A DNA stretch of 64,000 nucleotides from Gammaproteobacteria bacterium (lineage in GTDB: Bacteria > Pseudomonadota > Gammaproteobacteria > SZUA-140), in assembly GCA_016716465.1 (NCBI GenBank), contig JADJWH010000001.1, positions 744,001-808,000 of the forward strand, given 5' to 3'. The notes below the pieces were generated by a model, which saw only the letters and a list, made by a program, of their open reading frames with translations, was not told where the DNA came from and did not search any database. This document shows, in pieces, positions 42,124 to 50,128 of the stretch. A program made the translations under genes and the position numbers. The stretch's first letter is position 1; every line of letters starts with the position of its first letter.

Positions 42124-43077
42124 ATGAAGGACGGGAAGGGAGAGGGTCCGGGCGCGCGCGTGGTGGAAATCGAGCACAGCCGCGGGGGCCAGCGCATCGA
42201 TAATTTCCTGCTGACCCTGTTCAAAGGGGTGCCGCGCAGCCATATCTATCGTTTGCTGCGCACCGGTCAGGTGCGCGTCAACAAGGGGCGCATCAAGCCG
42301 ACCTACCGGCTCAATGTCGGGGATCAGGTGAGGATCCCGCCGGTCAGCTACTCAGAATCGATGCCGGTGAAGATCGACGACAGCCGGCGGGCACTGATCG
42401 AGGGATCCATCATCCATGAGGACGAGGACATCATGGTCCTGGACAAGCCGGCGGGGCTGGCGGTTCATGGCGGCAGCGGGCTGCGTTTCGGCCTGATCGA
42501 GGCGCTGAAGGAAATGCGGTCGGGCAGCCCGGAGATCTCCCTGGTGCACCGGCTCGACCGGTTCACCTCAGGCTGTCTGCTGGTGGCGAAGAACCGCGCC
42601 ATGTTACCGGCGCTGCAGGAGCAATTCCGCACGGAACGCGTGGAAAAGCAGTACCTGACCCTGGTACGAGGCCGATGGCAGGGCGGGGCGCGTACAGTGG
42701 ATCTGTCCCTGCACAAGGGCCGCCTGCAGTCCGGGGAACGCATGGTCCAGGTCGACGAGGAGGAGGGCAAGGACGCCGAGAGCCGCTTCATGCCCGTGGA
42801 CGTCTTTGCGGAGGCCAGCCTGATGCAGGTCGTGCTGAAGACGGGACGCATGCACCAGATCCGCGTGCACGCCGCCGGCGTGGGGCACCCCGTGGCCGGC
42901 GACGATAAATACGGCGATCCCGAATTCAATCGCAGGATGCGGGAGTTCGGCCTCAAACGCCTGTTTCTGCACGCCCAGGCACTGAGTTTTTATCACCCGC
43001 GCACGGGTCGCCTGATGAGCCTGTCCACGCCGCTGCCGGATACCCTCAGCCAGGTACTGGACCACCTCCCACGATAG
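42124..43077 (+). CDS. rluC: 23S rRNA pseudouridine 955/2504/2580 synthase
   Basis: Isomerises three uridines in 23S rRNA. The 317-residue protein has an N-terminal S4 RNA-binding domain (GGQRIDNFLLTLFKGVPRSH) and a RluA-type catalytic domain with the essential Asp in SLVHRLDRFTSG. HQIRVHAAGVGHPVAGDDKYG follows. ATG 42124 is chosen because the added N-terminal residues from an upstream ATG at 42040 look non-coding. Divergent from rne, which is the conserved arrangement. Confidence 0.95.
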   Translation: MKDGKGEGPGARVVEIEHSRGGQRIDNFLLTLFKGVPRSHIYRLLRTGQVRVNKGRIKPTYRLNVGDQVRIPPVSYSESMPVKIDDSRRALIEGSIIHEDEDIMVLDKPAGLAVHGGSGLRFGLIEALKEMRSGSPEISLVHRLDRFTSGCLLVAKNRAMLPALQEQFRTERVEKQYLTLVRGRWQGGARTVDLSLHKGRLQSGERMVQVDEEEGKDAESRFMPVDVFAEASLMQVVLKTGRMHQIRVHAAGVGHPVAGDDKYGDPEFNRRMREFGLKRLFLHAQALSFYHPRTGRLMSLSTPLPDTLSQVLDHLPR

Positions 43078-43088
43078 ATACGGAAATT

Positions 43089-43231
43089 GGGGACAGATTT
43101 ATTTTTTGAGGCGGGATATTCTGAGAGACAGATCAGTTTTCTGAAAAAGCTTTATCCCAGAACAGCCTGGAAAAGTACCCGAAATAATTTTGTATTAATC
43201 CGCCCGCCTTTCGATAAATAAATCTGTCCCC
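43089..43231. repeat. 143-bp imperfect palindromic element
   Basis: Left arm GGGGACAGATTTATT (43089-43103) is mirrored by AATAAATCTGTCCCC (43217-43231). Inside, GAGGCGGG and CCCGCCTT pair as a second step. It carries the same GGGGACAGATTT ends as the short palindromes but with a 113-bp middle that has no gene. It looks like a small non-autonomous element between rluC and the HAD gene. Confidence 0.75.
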
Positions 43232-43255
43232 ATTTAGGACTTTTGGATTATTGCC

Positions 43256-43924
43256 ATGTCGCTGCCTTACAAGCTCCTCGTTTTCGACTGGGACGGGACT
43301 CTGATGGATTCGGAGGCCCGCATCGTCAGTTGTCTCTCGATGACCCTGTCCGATCTCGGGCTGCCCGCGCTCGCGCGCGATACCCTGCTCAACGTCATCG
43401 GGCTTGGCCTGCCGGAGGCCGTGGCGACACTGCTGCCGCAGGCGGATACGGACCTGATCCGCCGCTTCATCGACCGTTATCGTTATCACTTCCTGTCCGA
43501 TCACCACGCGCAGGCGGTACTCTTTCCCGGCGCGAAGGATGTGCTCATCGAACTGGACCGACAGGGGTATCTGCTCGCGGTCGCCACCGGCAAGGGTCGG
43601 CGGGGACTGGATCGTTCGCTGGAGGATACCGGCTGCGGCACGCTGTTCGCGCAGTCCCGCTGCGCGGATGAGACCGCGTCCAAGCCCCATCCCCGCATGC
43701 TGCTCGAGATCATGGATGTCCTCGGTGTCGAGCCGCGGGAGACGCTGATGATCGGCGATACCGAATACGATCTGCAGATGGCGCGCAACGCCGGCGCGCA
43801 CGCGCTGGCGGTGAGTTACGGGGTGCATACCCGCGAGCGCCTGCTGGCCTGCGCGCCGCTGGGGTGCCTGGAGACGATCACGGATATTCTTCCATGGCTG
43901 GAAGGCGTGAGGCGTGAGGCGTGA
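43256..43924 (+). CDS. HAD-IA hydrolase, phosphoglycolate phosphatase-like
   Basis: A 222-residue phosphatase with FDWDGTLMDS (nucleophile Asp), VATGKGRRGLDRSL, KPHPRML (Lys) and MIGDTEYDLQMARNAG. In this position next to rluC such genes are annotated Gph-like; the true substrate is uncertain. The last six residues (GVRREA) and the stop codon come from the start of the heptamer array at 43904, so the original C-terminus was replaced. Confidence 0.85.
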   Translation: MSLPYKLLVFDWDGTLMDSEARIVSCLSMTLSDLGLPALARDTLLNVIGLGLPEAVATLLPQADTDLIRRFIDRYRYHFLSDHHAQAVLFPGAKDVLIELDRQGYLLAVATGKGRRGLDRSLEDTGCGTLFAQSRCADETASKPHPRMLLEIMDVLGVEPRETLMIGDTEYDLQMARNAGAHALAVSYGVHTRERLLACAPLGCLETITDILPWLEGVRREA

Positions 43925-44158
43925 GGCGTGAGGCGTGAGGCGTGAGGCGTGAGGCGTGAGGCGTGAGGCGTGAGGCGTGAGGCGTGAGGCGTGAGGCGTG
44001 AGGCGTGAGGGTGAGGCGTGAGGCGTGAGGCGTGAGGCGTGAGGCGTGAGGCGTGAGCAAAATGCTTGCCGGCCTCATTTATTCTGTCAAGCGCTTTCTG
44101 GGCTGACGCTTCCGTTTTTATTTCTAACTCCTGACGCCTAACCTCTCATGCCTCGCGC
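43904..44158. repeat. 22-unit GTGAGGC array with degenerate right arm
   Basis: From 43904 to 44056, 22 tandem units of GGCGTGA run without interruption except one 6-bp unit (44009-44014). A core of about 67 bp (CATTTATTCTGTCAAGCGC in its middle) follows, then degenerate units CTAACTC-CTGACGC-CTAACCT-CTCATGC-CTCGCGC (44124-44158). It fills the 303-bp gap before the sppA-like gene and starts inside the HAD gene. This is the longest array in the window. Confidence 0.92.
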
Positions 44159-44227
44159 TTTCCGAAATACACAGAAACCATGTCCATCCTTTACAATCAG
44201 GATCGGTTACCAGAAGGACCACAGAAA

Positions 44228-45232
44228 ATGTCTGATGAGAACAAACCGCAGGACCCATGGCTGGGCGAGGCGCAAGCGCCGCGGGCCGGAGCAGGGAAGG
44301 GCGCGGGTGATGAGACCTGGGCGCGTGGCGTGCTGGAAAAACTGGTCCAGTCGACGCTCAAGGAGCAGCGCAGTGCCCGTCGCTGGGGCATCTTTTTCAA
44401 ACTGGCGTTCCTGGGTTATCTGCTGCTGATCCTGTATACCTACTGGCCCGGACAGTTCGTCGATGAGAATCTGGCGGGCCGGCATACCGCCCTGATCGAC
44501 ATTGATGGCGTGATCGCCGATGACCGCGACGCCAGCGCGGATTACATCATCGACAGCCTGCGCGAGGCCTTCGAAAACAAGAATGCCGCCGCCATCGTGC
44601 TGCGCATCAACAGCCCGGGCGGCAGCCCGGTCCAGGCCGGTTACATCAACGATGAGATCGCGCGCCTGCGCGTGCAGCATCCCGACAAGAAGGTCTATGC
44701 CGTCATTACCGACATCTGCGCCTCCGGCGGCTATTACATCGCGGCGGGCGCGGACGAGATCTACGCCGACAAGGCGAGCATCGTCGGCTCCATCGGCGTG
44801 CTCATGGACGGCTTCGGCTTCGTGAATACGCTCGACAAGCTGGGCGTCGAACGGCGCCTGATCACCGCGGGTGACCACAAAGGTTTCCTGGATCCGTTCT
44901 CGCCCTTGAAGCCCGACGACGAGCAGCATATACGCGCGATGCTGGCAGAGATCCACCAGCAGTTCATCGATACCGTGAAAAAGGGTCGCGGCAACCGCCT
45001 GAAGGACGATCCCAGCCTGTTCAGCGGTCTGGTATGGACCGGCGAGGACAGTCTGAAACTCGGCCTGATCGACGGCCTCGGCAGCACCAGTTATGTCGCG
45101 CGCGAAGTCATCGGCGCCGAGGAAATCGTCGACTACACCTACCAGCCACCCTACTTCCAGCGCTTCGCCGAACGCATCGGCGCCGCGGCGGCGGAAGGGC
45201 TGGAGGGAATATTCAAGGTGGAACTTAAGTAA
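44228..45232 (+). CDS. sppA: Signal peptide peptidase SppA-like (36-kDa type)
   Basis: A 334-residue inner-membrane serine protease of the SppA/S49 family with one N-terminal membrane segment (about 59-77). Ser/Lys dyad context is present: VLRINSPGGSPVQAG, ICASGGYYIAAGADEIYA (Ser nucleophile), SIVGSIGV and GDHKGFLDPFSP. This single-domain form is about half the length of E. coli SppA. ATG 44228 is used; an upstream ATG at 44180 adds 16 unconserved residues. A heptamer element follows the stop. Confidence 0.92.
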   Translation: MSDENKPQDPWLGEAQAPRAGAGKGAGDETWARGVLEKLVQSTLKEQRSARRWGIFFKLAFLGYLLLILYTYWPGQFVDENLAGRHTALIDIDGVIADDRDASADYIIDSLREAFENKNAAAIVLRINSPGGSPVQAGYINDEIARLRVQHPDKKVYAVITDICASGGYYIAAGADEIYADKASIVGSIGVLMDGFGFVNTLDKLGVERRLITAGDHKGFLDPFSPLKPDDEQHIRAMLAEIHQQFIDTVKKGRGNRLKDDPSLFSGLVWTGEDSLKLGLIDGLGSTSYVAREVIGAEEIVDYTYQPPYFQRFAERIGAAAAEGLEGIFKVELK

Positions 45233-45233
45233 G

Positions 45234-45398
45234 GTGAGGCGTGAGGCGTGAGGCGTGAGGCGTAAGGCGTGAGGCGTGAGGCGTGAGGCGTGAGGCTTGA
45301 GGCGTGAGGCGTCAAGAGTTTGCTCGAATCATTTTTCCTGTCAAGCACCTTATTGTTATTTTGATCTTACACCTAACGCCTCACACCTCACGCCTCAC
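45234..45398. repeat. GTGAGGC heptamer inverted-arm element
   Basis: Eleven left units of GTGAGGC with a few changes (45234-45310), a 60-bp core containing TCATTTTTCCTGTCAAGC, then ACCTAAC-GCCTCAC-ACCTCAC-GCCTCAC (45371-45398). It lies between the convergent sppA-like and maf genes, where a hairpin could stop both transcripts. The core closely matches that at 48960-49013. Confidence 0.92.
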
Positions 45399-45407
45399 TA
45401 AAGTACC

Positions 45408-46010
45408 TTAAAGTACCTTGATACCCTCCGCCTCCAGCATCCGCGTCAACCGGATCAGCGGCAACCCGATCAGGGCCGTCGGGTCGGGACCTTCGAGGCG
45501 TTCCATCAGCGCGATGCCGAGCGCTTCGGATTTGAACGACCCGGCGCACCCGTACGGCTGTTCGCGCTGCAGATAGGATTCGATCTCCGCGCCGGTCAGC
45601 CGCCGGAACGTCACATCGCAGGTCACGACATCGACCTGCAGCCGGTTCTCGACCGTATTCAGCAGACAGAGCGCGGTGAAAAACCGCAGGGTCTGACCCG
45701 AGGCGGCGCTCAGCTGGGCGACCGCGGCCGCATGGCCACCCGGCTTTCCTACCATGCGTCCGTTCAGGACGGCCACCTGGTCGGAGCCGATGATCAGGGC
45801 ATCGGGATGGTCCTGCGCGATCCGGCGGGCCTTGGCCTCGGCGAGGCGGCGCGCCAGGTCTTCGGGCGTTTCCCCCTCCCGGGCGCGCTCGTCCACCTCG
45901 GGCGATAACGCCGTGAACTCCACGCCCAGCCGCCGCAGCAGGTCCTGGCGAAAGGGAGAACTGGAGGCCAGAATCAGGCGCCTGGGCGTCGCCTCCGGGG
46001 ACAGGGTCAT
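45408..46010 (-). CDS. maf: Maf-family nucleotide pyrophosphatase (YceF type)
   Basis: A 200-residue enzyme that hydrolyses non-canonical nucleoside triphosphates; the YceF branch acts on m7GTP. ILASSSPFRQDLLRRLG, VDERAREGETPEDLARRLAEAKA and IIGSDQVAVLNG are the family motifs. ATG 46010 starts right before the conserved LILASSSP; an upstream in-frame ATG adds 11 residues of doubtful value. Reading leftward, it is the only minus-strand gene in the fatty-acid block, as in other gammaproteobacteria. Confidence 0.93.
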   Translation of the reverse strand: MTLSPEATPRRLILASSSPFRQDLLRRLGVEFTALSPEVDERAREGETPEDLARRLAEAKARRIAQDHPDALIIGSDQVAVLNGRMVGKPGGHAAAVAQLSAASGQTLRFFTALCLLNTVENRLQVDVVTCDVTFRRLTGAEIESYLQREQPYGCAGSFKSEALGIALMERLEGPDPTALIGLPLIRLTRMLEAEGIKVL

Positions 46011-46134
46011 GGTGAATTTCCGAATTCCTTGATCTTCCGCCAATTTGTCTGGGGCATCCCGGCATTGGCGGAGCGGACCGAATTTTATTAATAGATTTTG
46101 ACAGTTAGGACGTCTAAGCCTATCATGTGCCGCT

Positions 46135-46665
46135 ATGTCTGGTCGACTTCCGGAGACTGTTCAGTGGGACCGTCTGACCGAGGGCGGCGAAACCCTGCGC
46201 GGCTCGATGCCGTTGCGGGGGATGACGCGCTTGGCGGGCTGTCTGCTGGACGACCAAGGCGATGTGGACGTCGAACTGGAGTCTGGTATAGACGGCCAGA
46301 AGGTCAGATACCTGCGCGGAAATCTGCGCACGACCCTGACCCTGGTCTGTCAGCGCTGTCTGGAACCGCTGTCTTACCCCCTCGACATCGACATCTGCCT
46401 GGGTTTGCTGCTTTCGGAAGACGGGATGGAAGGACTGCCGGAGGTCTATGACCCCTACGTCCTTGACCGTCGCGCGGCGGAATTGCGAACCATCGTGGAG
46501 GACGAAATGATGCTGGCCTTGCCGCTCATTCCGATGCACGATGCCGGCCGTTGCCATATCGACGCGGCATACAGCGTGGAGGAGTCCCCGGCGACCGCGC
46601 GGGACTCCGGAACGCGCCAGCCGTTCGCGGGACTGGACGCCCTGATGAAGGGCAAACCGGGTTGA
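46135..46665 (+). CDS. yceD: YceD / DUF177 family protein (23S rRNA accumulation)
   Basis: 176 residues with LRTTLTLVCQRCLEPLSYPL, the conserved Cys-x-x-Cys region of the DUF177 family, and the acidic C-terminal motif VEDEMMLALPLIPMH. In E. coli YceD is co-transcribed with rpmF and needed for normal 23S rRNA accumulation. Its place immediately before rpmF is diagnostic. Confidence 0.9.
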   Translation: MSGRLPETVQWDRLTEGGETLRGSMPLRGMTRLAGCLLDDQGDVDVELESGIDGQKVRYLRGNLRTTLTLVCQRCLEPLSYPLDIDICLGLLLSEDGMEGLPEVYDPYVLDRRAAELRTIVEDEMMLALPLIPMHDAGRCHIDAAYSVEESPATARDSGTRQPFAGLDALMKGKPG

Positions 46666-46731
46666 TGTGCCATGCGCGCCGTCGCGCGCGACCCGGCGTA
46701 AGAATGGTTTTAACTTTCAGGAGCAAGGAAC

Positions 46732-46917
46732 ATGGCAGTACAAAAATCGAAGAAATCCACGTCGCGGCGCGGCATGCGCCGGTCCCACGACAGCCTCACG
46801 GCACCGACCTTGTCGATCGATCCCACCTCGGGTGAAACGCACCGGCGTCATCATGTGACGCCGGACGGCTATTACCGCGGCCGCAAGGTGATCGACACCA
46901 AGGAAGGGGAAGTCTAA
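46732..46917 (+). CDS. rpmF: 50S ribosomal protein L32
   Basis: A 61-residue basic protein starting MAVQKSKKSTSRRGMRRSHD, with the L32 C-terminal segment RRHHVTPDGYYRGRKVI. It lacks the zinc-binding cysteines, as in other gammaproteobacterial L32. AGGAGCAAGGAAC precedes the ATG. plsX follows after three bases, a well-known ribosome/lipid operon link. Confidence 0.97.
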   Translation: MAVQKSKKSTSRRGMRRSHDSLTAPTLSIDPTSGETHRRHHVTPDGYYRGRKVIDTKEGEV

Positions 46918-46920
46918 GGC

Positions 46921-47946
46921 TTGAATTTAACCATAGCCCTGGACGCGATGGGCGGTGACCGCGGTCCGGCGGTCACCGTCCCCGCGTCGCTTTGCGCCCT
47001 CAAGGATAACCCCGATCTGCGCCTGATTCTGGTCGGTGATCAGGACACGCTGCTGCGTGAACTGCAGCAGCGGGGCGCCGCCACGAATGAACGGCTGATA
47101 ATCCGGCACGCCTCGCAGCAGGTGAGCATGGAGGAATTGCCGTCGCAGGCGCTGCGCACCAAAAAGGACTCCTCCATGCGGGTTGCGATCAACCTCGTCA
47201 AGGAGGGCGCCGCGGCCGCCTGTGTCAGCGCGGGCAATACCGGCGCGTTGATGGCCACCGCGCGTTACGTGCTGAAGACCCTGCCCGGGGTGGAACGTCC
47301 GGCGATCATCTGCGCGTTGCCGACGATGCGCGGCCATACCCACATGCTCGACCTCGGGGCCAATGTGGACTCCAGCCCCGAACATCTGTTCCAGTTCGCC
47401 GTCATGGGCTCCGTGCTGACCAGTGCCGTCGACAATGTCGAGCGCCCCACGGTGGGCCTGCTCAACATCGGCGAGGAAGAGATCAAGGGCAATGAACGGG
47501 TCAAGGAAGCCGCGCGTTTGATCGCCGAAAGCGGTATCATCAATTACGCCGGCTTCGTCGAGGGCGACGACATCTACAAGGGCACCGTGGACGTGATCGT
47601 ATGCGACGGTTTTGTCGGCAACGTGGCCTTGAAAACCAGCGAGGGCGTCGCCCGCATGATTACGCATTTCCTGCGCGAGGAATTCACCCGCTCTCCGCTG
47701 ACGAAACTGATCGCCGTGGCGGCGAAACCCGCATTGCGCGGCTTCCGGGACCGGATCGACCCGCGCCGCTACAACGGCGCCAGCCTGATCGGCCTGCAGG
47801 GCATCGTCGTCAAAAGCCACGGCGGCGCCGACGAGATCGCCTTCGCGAATGCGATCAAGGAGGCGGTGCTGGAAGTCAGGAAGAACATCCCGCAGCGCAT
47901 CGGCAGCCAGCTCGAATCACTTCTGCTGGACAGGAAGGCGGGCTGA
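46921..47946 (+). CDS. plsX: Phosphate acyltransferase PlsX
   Basis: Makes acyl-phosphate from acyl-ACP for phospholipid synthesis. 341 residues starting at TTG 46921 (LTIALDAMGGDRGPAVTVP in the first 25 residues). Other motifs: CVSAGNTGALMA, MLDLGANVDS and VCDGFVGNVALKTSEG. The TTG is forced by the conserved N-terminus. The stop overlaps the fabH ATG. Confidence 0.96.
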   Translation: MNLTIALDAMGGDRGPAVTVPASLCALKDNPDLRLILVGDQDTLLRELQQRGAATNERLIIRHASQQVSMEELPSQALRTKKDSSMRVAINLVKEGAAAACVSAGNTGALMATARYVLKTLPGVERPAIICALPTMRGHTHMLDLGANVDSSPEHLFQFAVMGSVLTSAVDNVERPTVGLLNIGEEEIKGNERVKEAARLIAESGIINYAGFVEGDDIYKGTVDVIVCDGFVGNVALKTSEGVARMITHFLREEFTRSPLTKLIAVAAKPALRGFRDRIDPRRYNGASLIGLQGIVVKSHGGADEIAFANAIKEAVLEVRKNIPQRIGSQLESLLLDRKAG

Positions 47947-48911
47947 TGTACGCGCGCATCGCCGGCACCGGCGGCTATCTTCCTGCCAGGGTGCTGACCA
48001 ACGCCGATCTCGAAAAGATCGTCGAAACCTCCGACGAGTGGATCGTCGAGCGCACCGGAATCCACCAGCGGCACGTCGCCGCCAAAGATGAGACCACCTG
48101 CGACATGGCCGAGGCCGCGGCGCGGCGCGCGATCGCGGCGGCCGGCCTGGAGCCGGCGGACATCGACCTCATCATCATCGCGACCACCACGCCGGACAAG
48201 GTGTTTCCCAGCACAGCCTGTCTGCTTCAGCAGCGGCTCGGCATCCATGGGCCGGCGGCCTTCGACATCCAGGCCGTGTGCACCGGATTCGTCTACGCCA
48301 TCAGCGTGGCCGACAAATTCATCCGCACCGGCGCCGCGCGGCGCGCCCTGGTCGTCGGCGCGGATACGCTCTCGCGCATCGTTGACTGGAAGGATCGCAC
48401 GACCTGCGTGCTGTTCGGAGACGGCGCCGGTGCGGTCGTCCTGGAAGCCAGCGAGGAGCCCGGCATCCTGTCGACCCATTTGCATGCCGACGGCGCCTAT
48501 CAGGAGATGCTGATGGTGCCCGAGGGTATCTCGCAGGGTTATGAACGCGTACAGGACGGCAAGGCCTACATCAAGATGCAGGGTGGAGAGGTATTCAAGT
48601 TCGCGGTCAATTCCCTGGAACAGATCGTCGACGAAACACTCGCGGCCAATCGCATGCAGAAGAGCGACATCGACTGGCTGGTGCCGCACCAGGCGAACAT
48701 CCGCATCATCACCGCCACGGCACGTAAACTGAAGCTCTCGATGGAGCGCGTCGTCGTGACCGTGGGCAGTCATGGAAACACCTCGGCCGCCTCCATCCCG
48801 CTCGCGCTCGACGTGGCCGTACGCGACGGCCGGATCAGGCGCGGCGAGATCCTGCTGTTCGAAGCGGTCGGCGGAGGCTTCACCTGGGGCTCCGCGCTGG
48901 TTAAATATTAG
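47946..48911 (+). CDS. fabH: 3-oxoacyl-ACP synthase III
   Basis: Starts fatty-acid chains by condensing acetyl-CoA with malonyl-ACP. The 321-residue thiolase-fold protein has catalytic Cys112 (DIQAVCTGFVYA), His in VPHQANIRI and Asn in SHGNTSAASIPLAL. ATG 47946 overlaps the plsX stop. A heptamer element begins at the fabH stop and separates it from fabD. Confidence 0.97.
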   Translation: MYARIAGTGGYLPARVLTNADLEKIVETSDEWIVERTGIHQRHVAAKDETTCDMAEAAARRAIAAAGLEPADIDLIIIATTTPDKVFPSTACLLQQRLGIHGPAAFDIQAVCTGFVYAISVADKFIRTGAARRALVVGADTLSRIVDWKDRTTCVLFGDGAGAVVLEASEEPGILSTHLHADGAYQEMLMVPEGISQGYERVQDGKAYIKMQGGEVFKFAVNSLEQIVDETLAANRMQKSDIDWLVPHQANIRIITATARKLKLSMERVVVTVGSHGNTSAASIPLALDVAVRDGRIRRGEILLFEAVGGGFTWGSALVKY

Positions 48912-49041
48912 TGAGGCGTGAGGCGTGAGGCGTGAGGCGTGAGGCGTGAGGCGTGAGGCGTCAAGAGTTTTCTCGAGTCATTTTTCCTGTCAAGCAGCTT
49001 GTTTTTGATCTTACGCCTGACTCCTAACCCCTCACGCCTCA
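48911..49041. repeat. GTGAGGC heptamer inverted-arm element
   Basis: Seven perfect GTGAGGC units (48911-48959), the first starting at the last base of the fabH stop. A 54-bp core containing TCATTTTTCCTGTCAAGC follows, then CGCCTGA-CTCCTAA-CCCCTCA-CGCCTCA (49014-49041). It lies between two co-directional operon genes, so RNA polymerase must read through it. Confidence 0.92.
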
Positions 49042-49066
49042 CCTGTACCGATTTGGCAAGATATCG

Positions 49067-50032
49067 ATGAACATGGAAAACGAAACAGAAACAACGGAAA
49101 TCAAACGCCTGGCCTTCGTCTTCCCCGGCCAGGGCTCGCAATCGATCGGGATGCTGGCGGAGTTGGCCCAGACCTATCCGGGCGTGACGCAGACCTTCCA
49201 GCAGGCGTCCGATGTGCTCGGTTACGACCTGTGGCAACTGGTGCAGCAGGGACCGGAATCGGAACTCAATCGTACCGACCGCACTCAGCCGGCGATGTTG
49301 GCCGCGGGCGTCGCGGTCTGGCGCGTCTGGAACAGTAACGGCGGCGTCGCCCCTGAAATTCTCGCGGGGCACAGCCTCGGTGAATACACTGCCCTGGTGT
49401 GCGCCGAGGCGCTGGATTTCACCGATGCGATACGGCTCGTGGCCGATCGCGGCCGCTTCATGCAGGAAGCGGTGCCGCAGGGTCAGGGCGCCATGGCCGC
49501 CATCCTGGGCCTCGAGGATGCTCAGGTCATCACCGTGTGCAAACAGGCCGAGCAGGGTGATGTGGTGACGGCCGTGAATTTCAATGCGCCGGGACAGGTG
49601 GTGATCGCCGGATCCGCCGCCGCGGTGGAGCGCGCGGTCGCGCTGGCTCGCGAAGCCGGCGCCAAGCGCGCCATCACGCTGCCGGTGAGCGTGCCGTCGC
49701 ATTGCGCCCTGATGAAGCCGGCGGCGGAAAGCATGAAGTCGGTGCTTGCGAAAACCGCGTTGCGGAAACCCGTGATACCGGTGCTGCACAACGCCGATGT
49801 CGCGCCCCACGCCGATGCTGACGGTATCCGTGATGCCCTGGTCAGGCAGTTATACAGCCCTGTGCGATGGGTGGAAACGGTGCGCGCGATGGAGGCACGT
49901 GGCGTGAACAGCATCATCGAATGCGGGCCGGGCAAGGTGCTCGCCGGTCTCAACAAACGCATCGGACGCGAACTGGTCACACTTTCCGTGTACGATCCGG
50001 ATTCGCTCGAAGAGGCGCTGTCGGTAGTGTGA
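49067..50032 (+). CDS. fabD: Malonyl-CoA-ACP transacylase
   Basis: Loads malonyl groups on ACP. 321 residues with FVFPGQGSQSIGML near the N-terminus, catalytic Ser103 in GHSLGEYTAL, the Arg motif RLVADRGRFMQ, and His in VPSHCALM. The N-terminal 12 residues are an acidic leader; a second ATG at 49073 is possible. Flanked on both sides by heptamer elements. Confidence 0.97.
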   Translation: MNMENETETTEIKRLAFVFPGQGSQSIGMLAELAQTYPGVTQTFQQASDVLGYDLWQLVQQGPESELNRTDRTQPAMLAAGVAVWRVWNSNGGVAPEILAGHSLGEYTALVCAEALDFTDAIRLVADRGRFMQEAVPQGQGAMAAILGLEDAQVITVCKQAEQGDVVTAVNFNAPGQVVIAGSAAAVERAVALAREAGAKRAITLPVSVPSHCALMKPAAESMKSVLAKTALRKPVIPVLHNADVAPHADADGIRDALVRQLYSPVRWVETVRAMEARGVNSIIECGPGKVLAGLNKRIGRELVTLSVYDPDSLEEALSVV

Positions 50033-50039
50033 TGGAACT

Positions 50040-50103
50040 GCGTGATCGGTGACGGGTGAAACTCGCCGCGGGTTCTCATCACCCTTTATCCCTAACCCAT
50101 CAC
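50040..50103. repeat. Heptamer inverted-arm element, degenerate
   Basis: Left GCGTGAT-CGGTGAC-GGGTGAA (50040-50060). Right TCATCAC-CCTTTAT-CCCTAAC-CCATCAC (50076-50103), core 15 bp. It occupies most of the fabD-fabG gap. Units diverge more than in the other elements, but the 7-bp period holds. Confidence 0.7.
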
Positions 50104-50128
50104 GCCTTTTTTATCTGGAGGATCGGAC

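Noticed and set aside
43904..44056. Phase-variable repeat controlling the HAD gene
   Set aside because: Every unit contains TGA, so gain or loss of units cannot change the protein beyond a few C-terminal residues.
43878..44078. Minus-strand frame with a repeated LTPHASR peptide
   Set aside because: Direct translation of the heptamer array; no start signal and no support as a protein.
43904..45398. CRISPR array
   Set aside because: Units are 7 bp and contiguous, with no spacers, and no cas genes are present.
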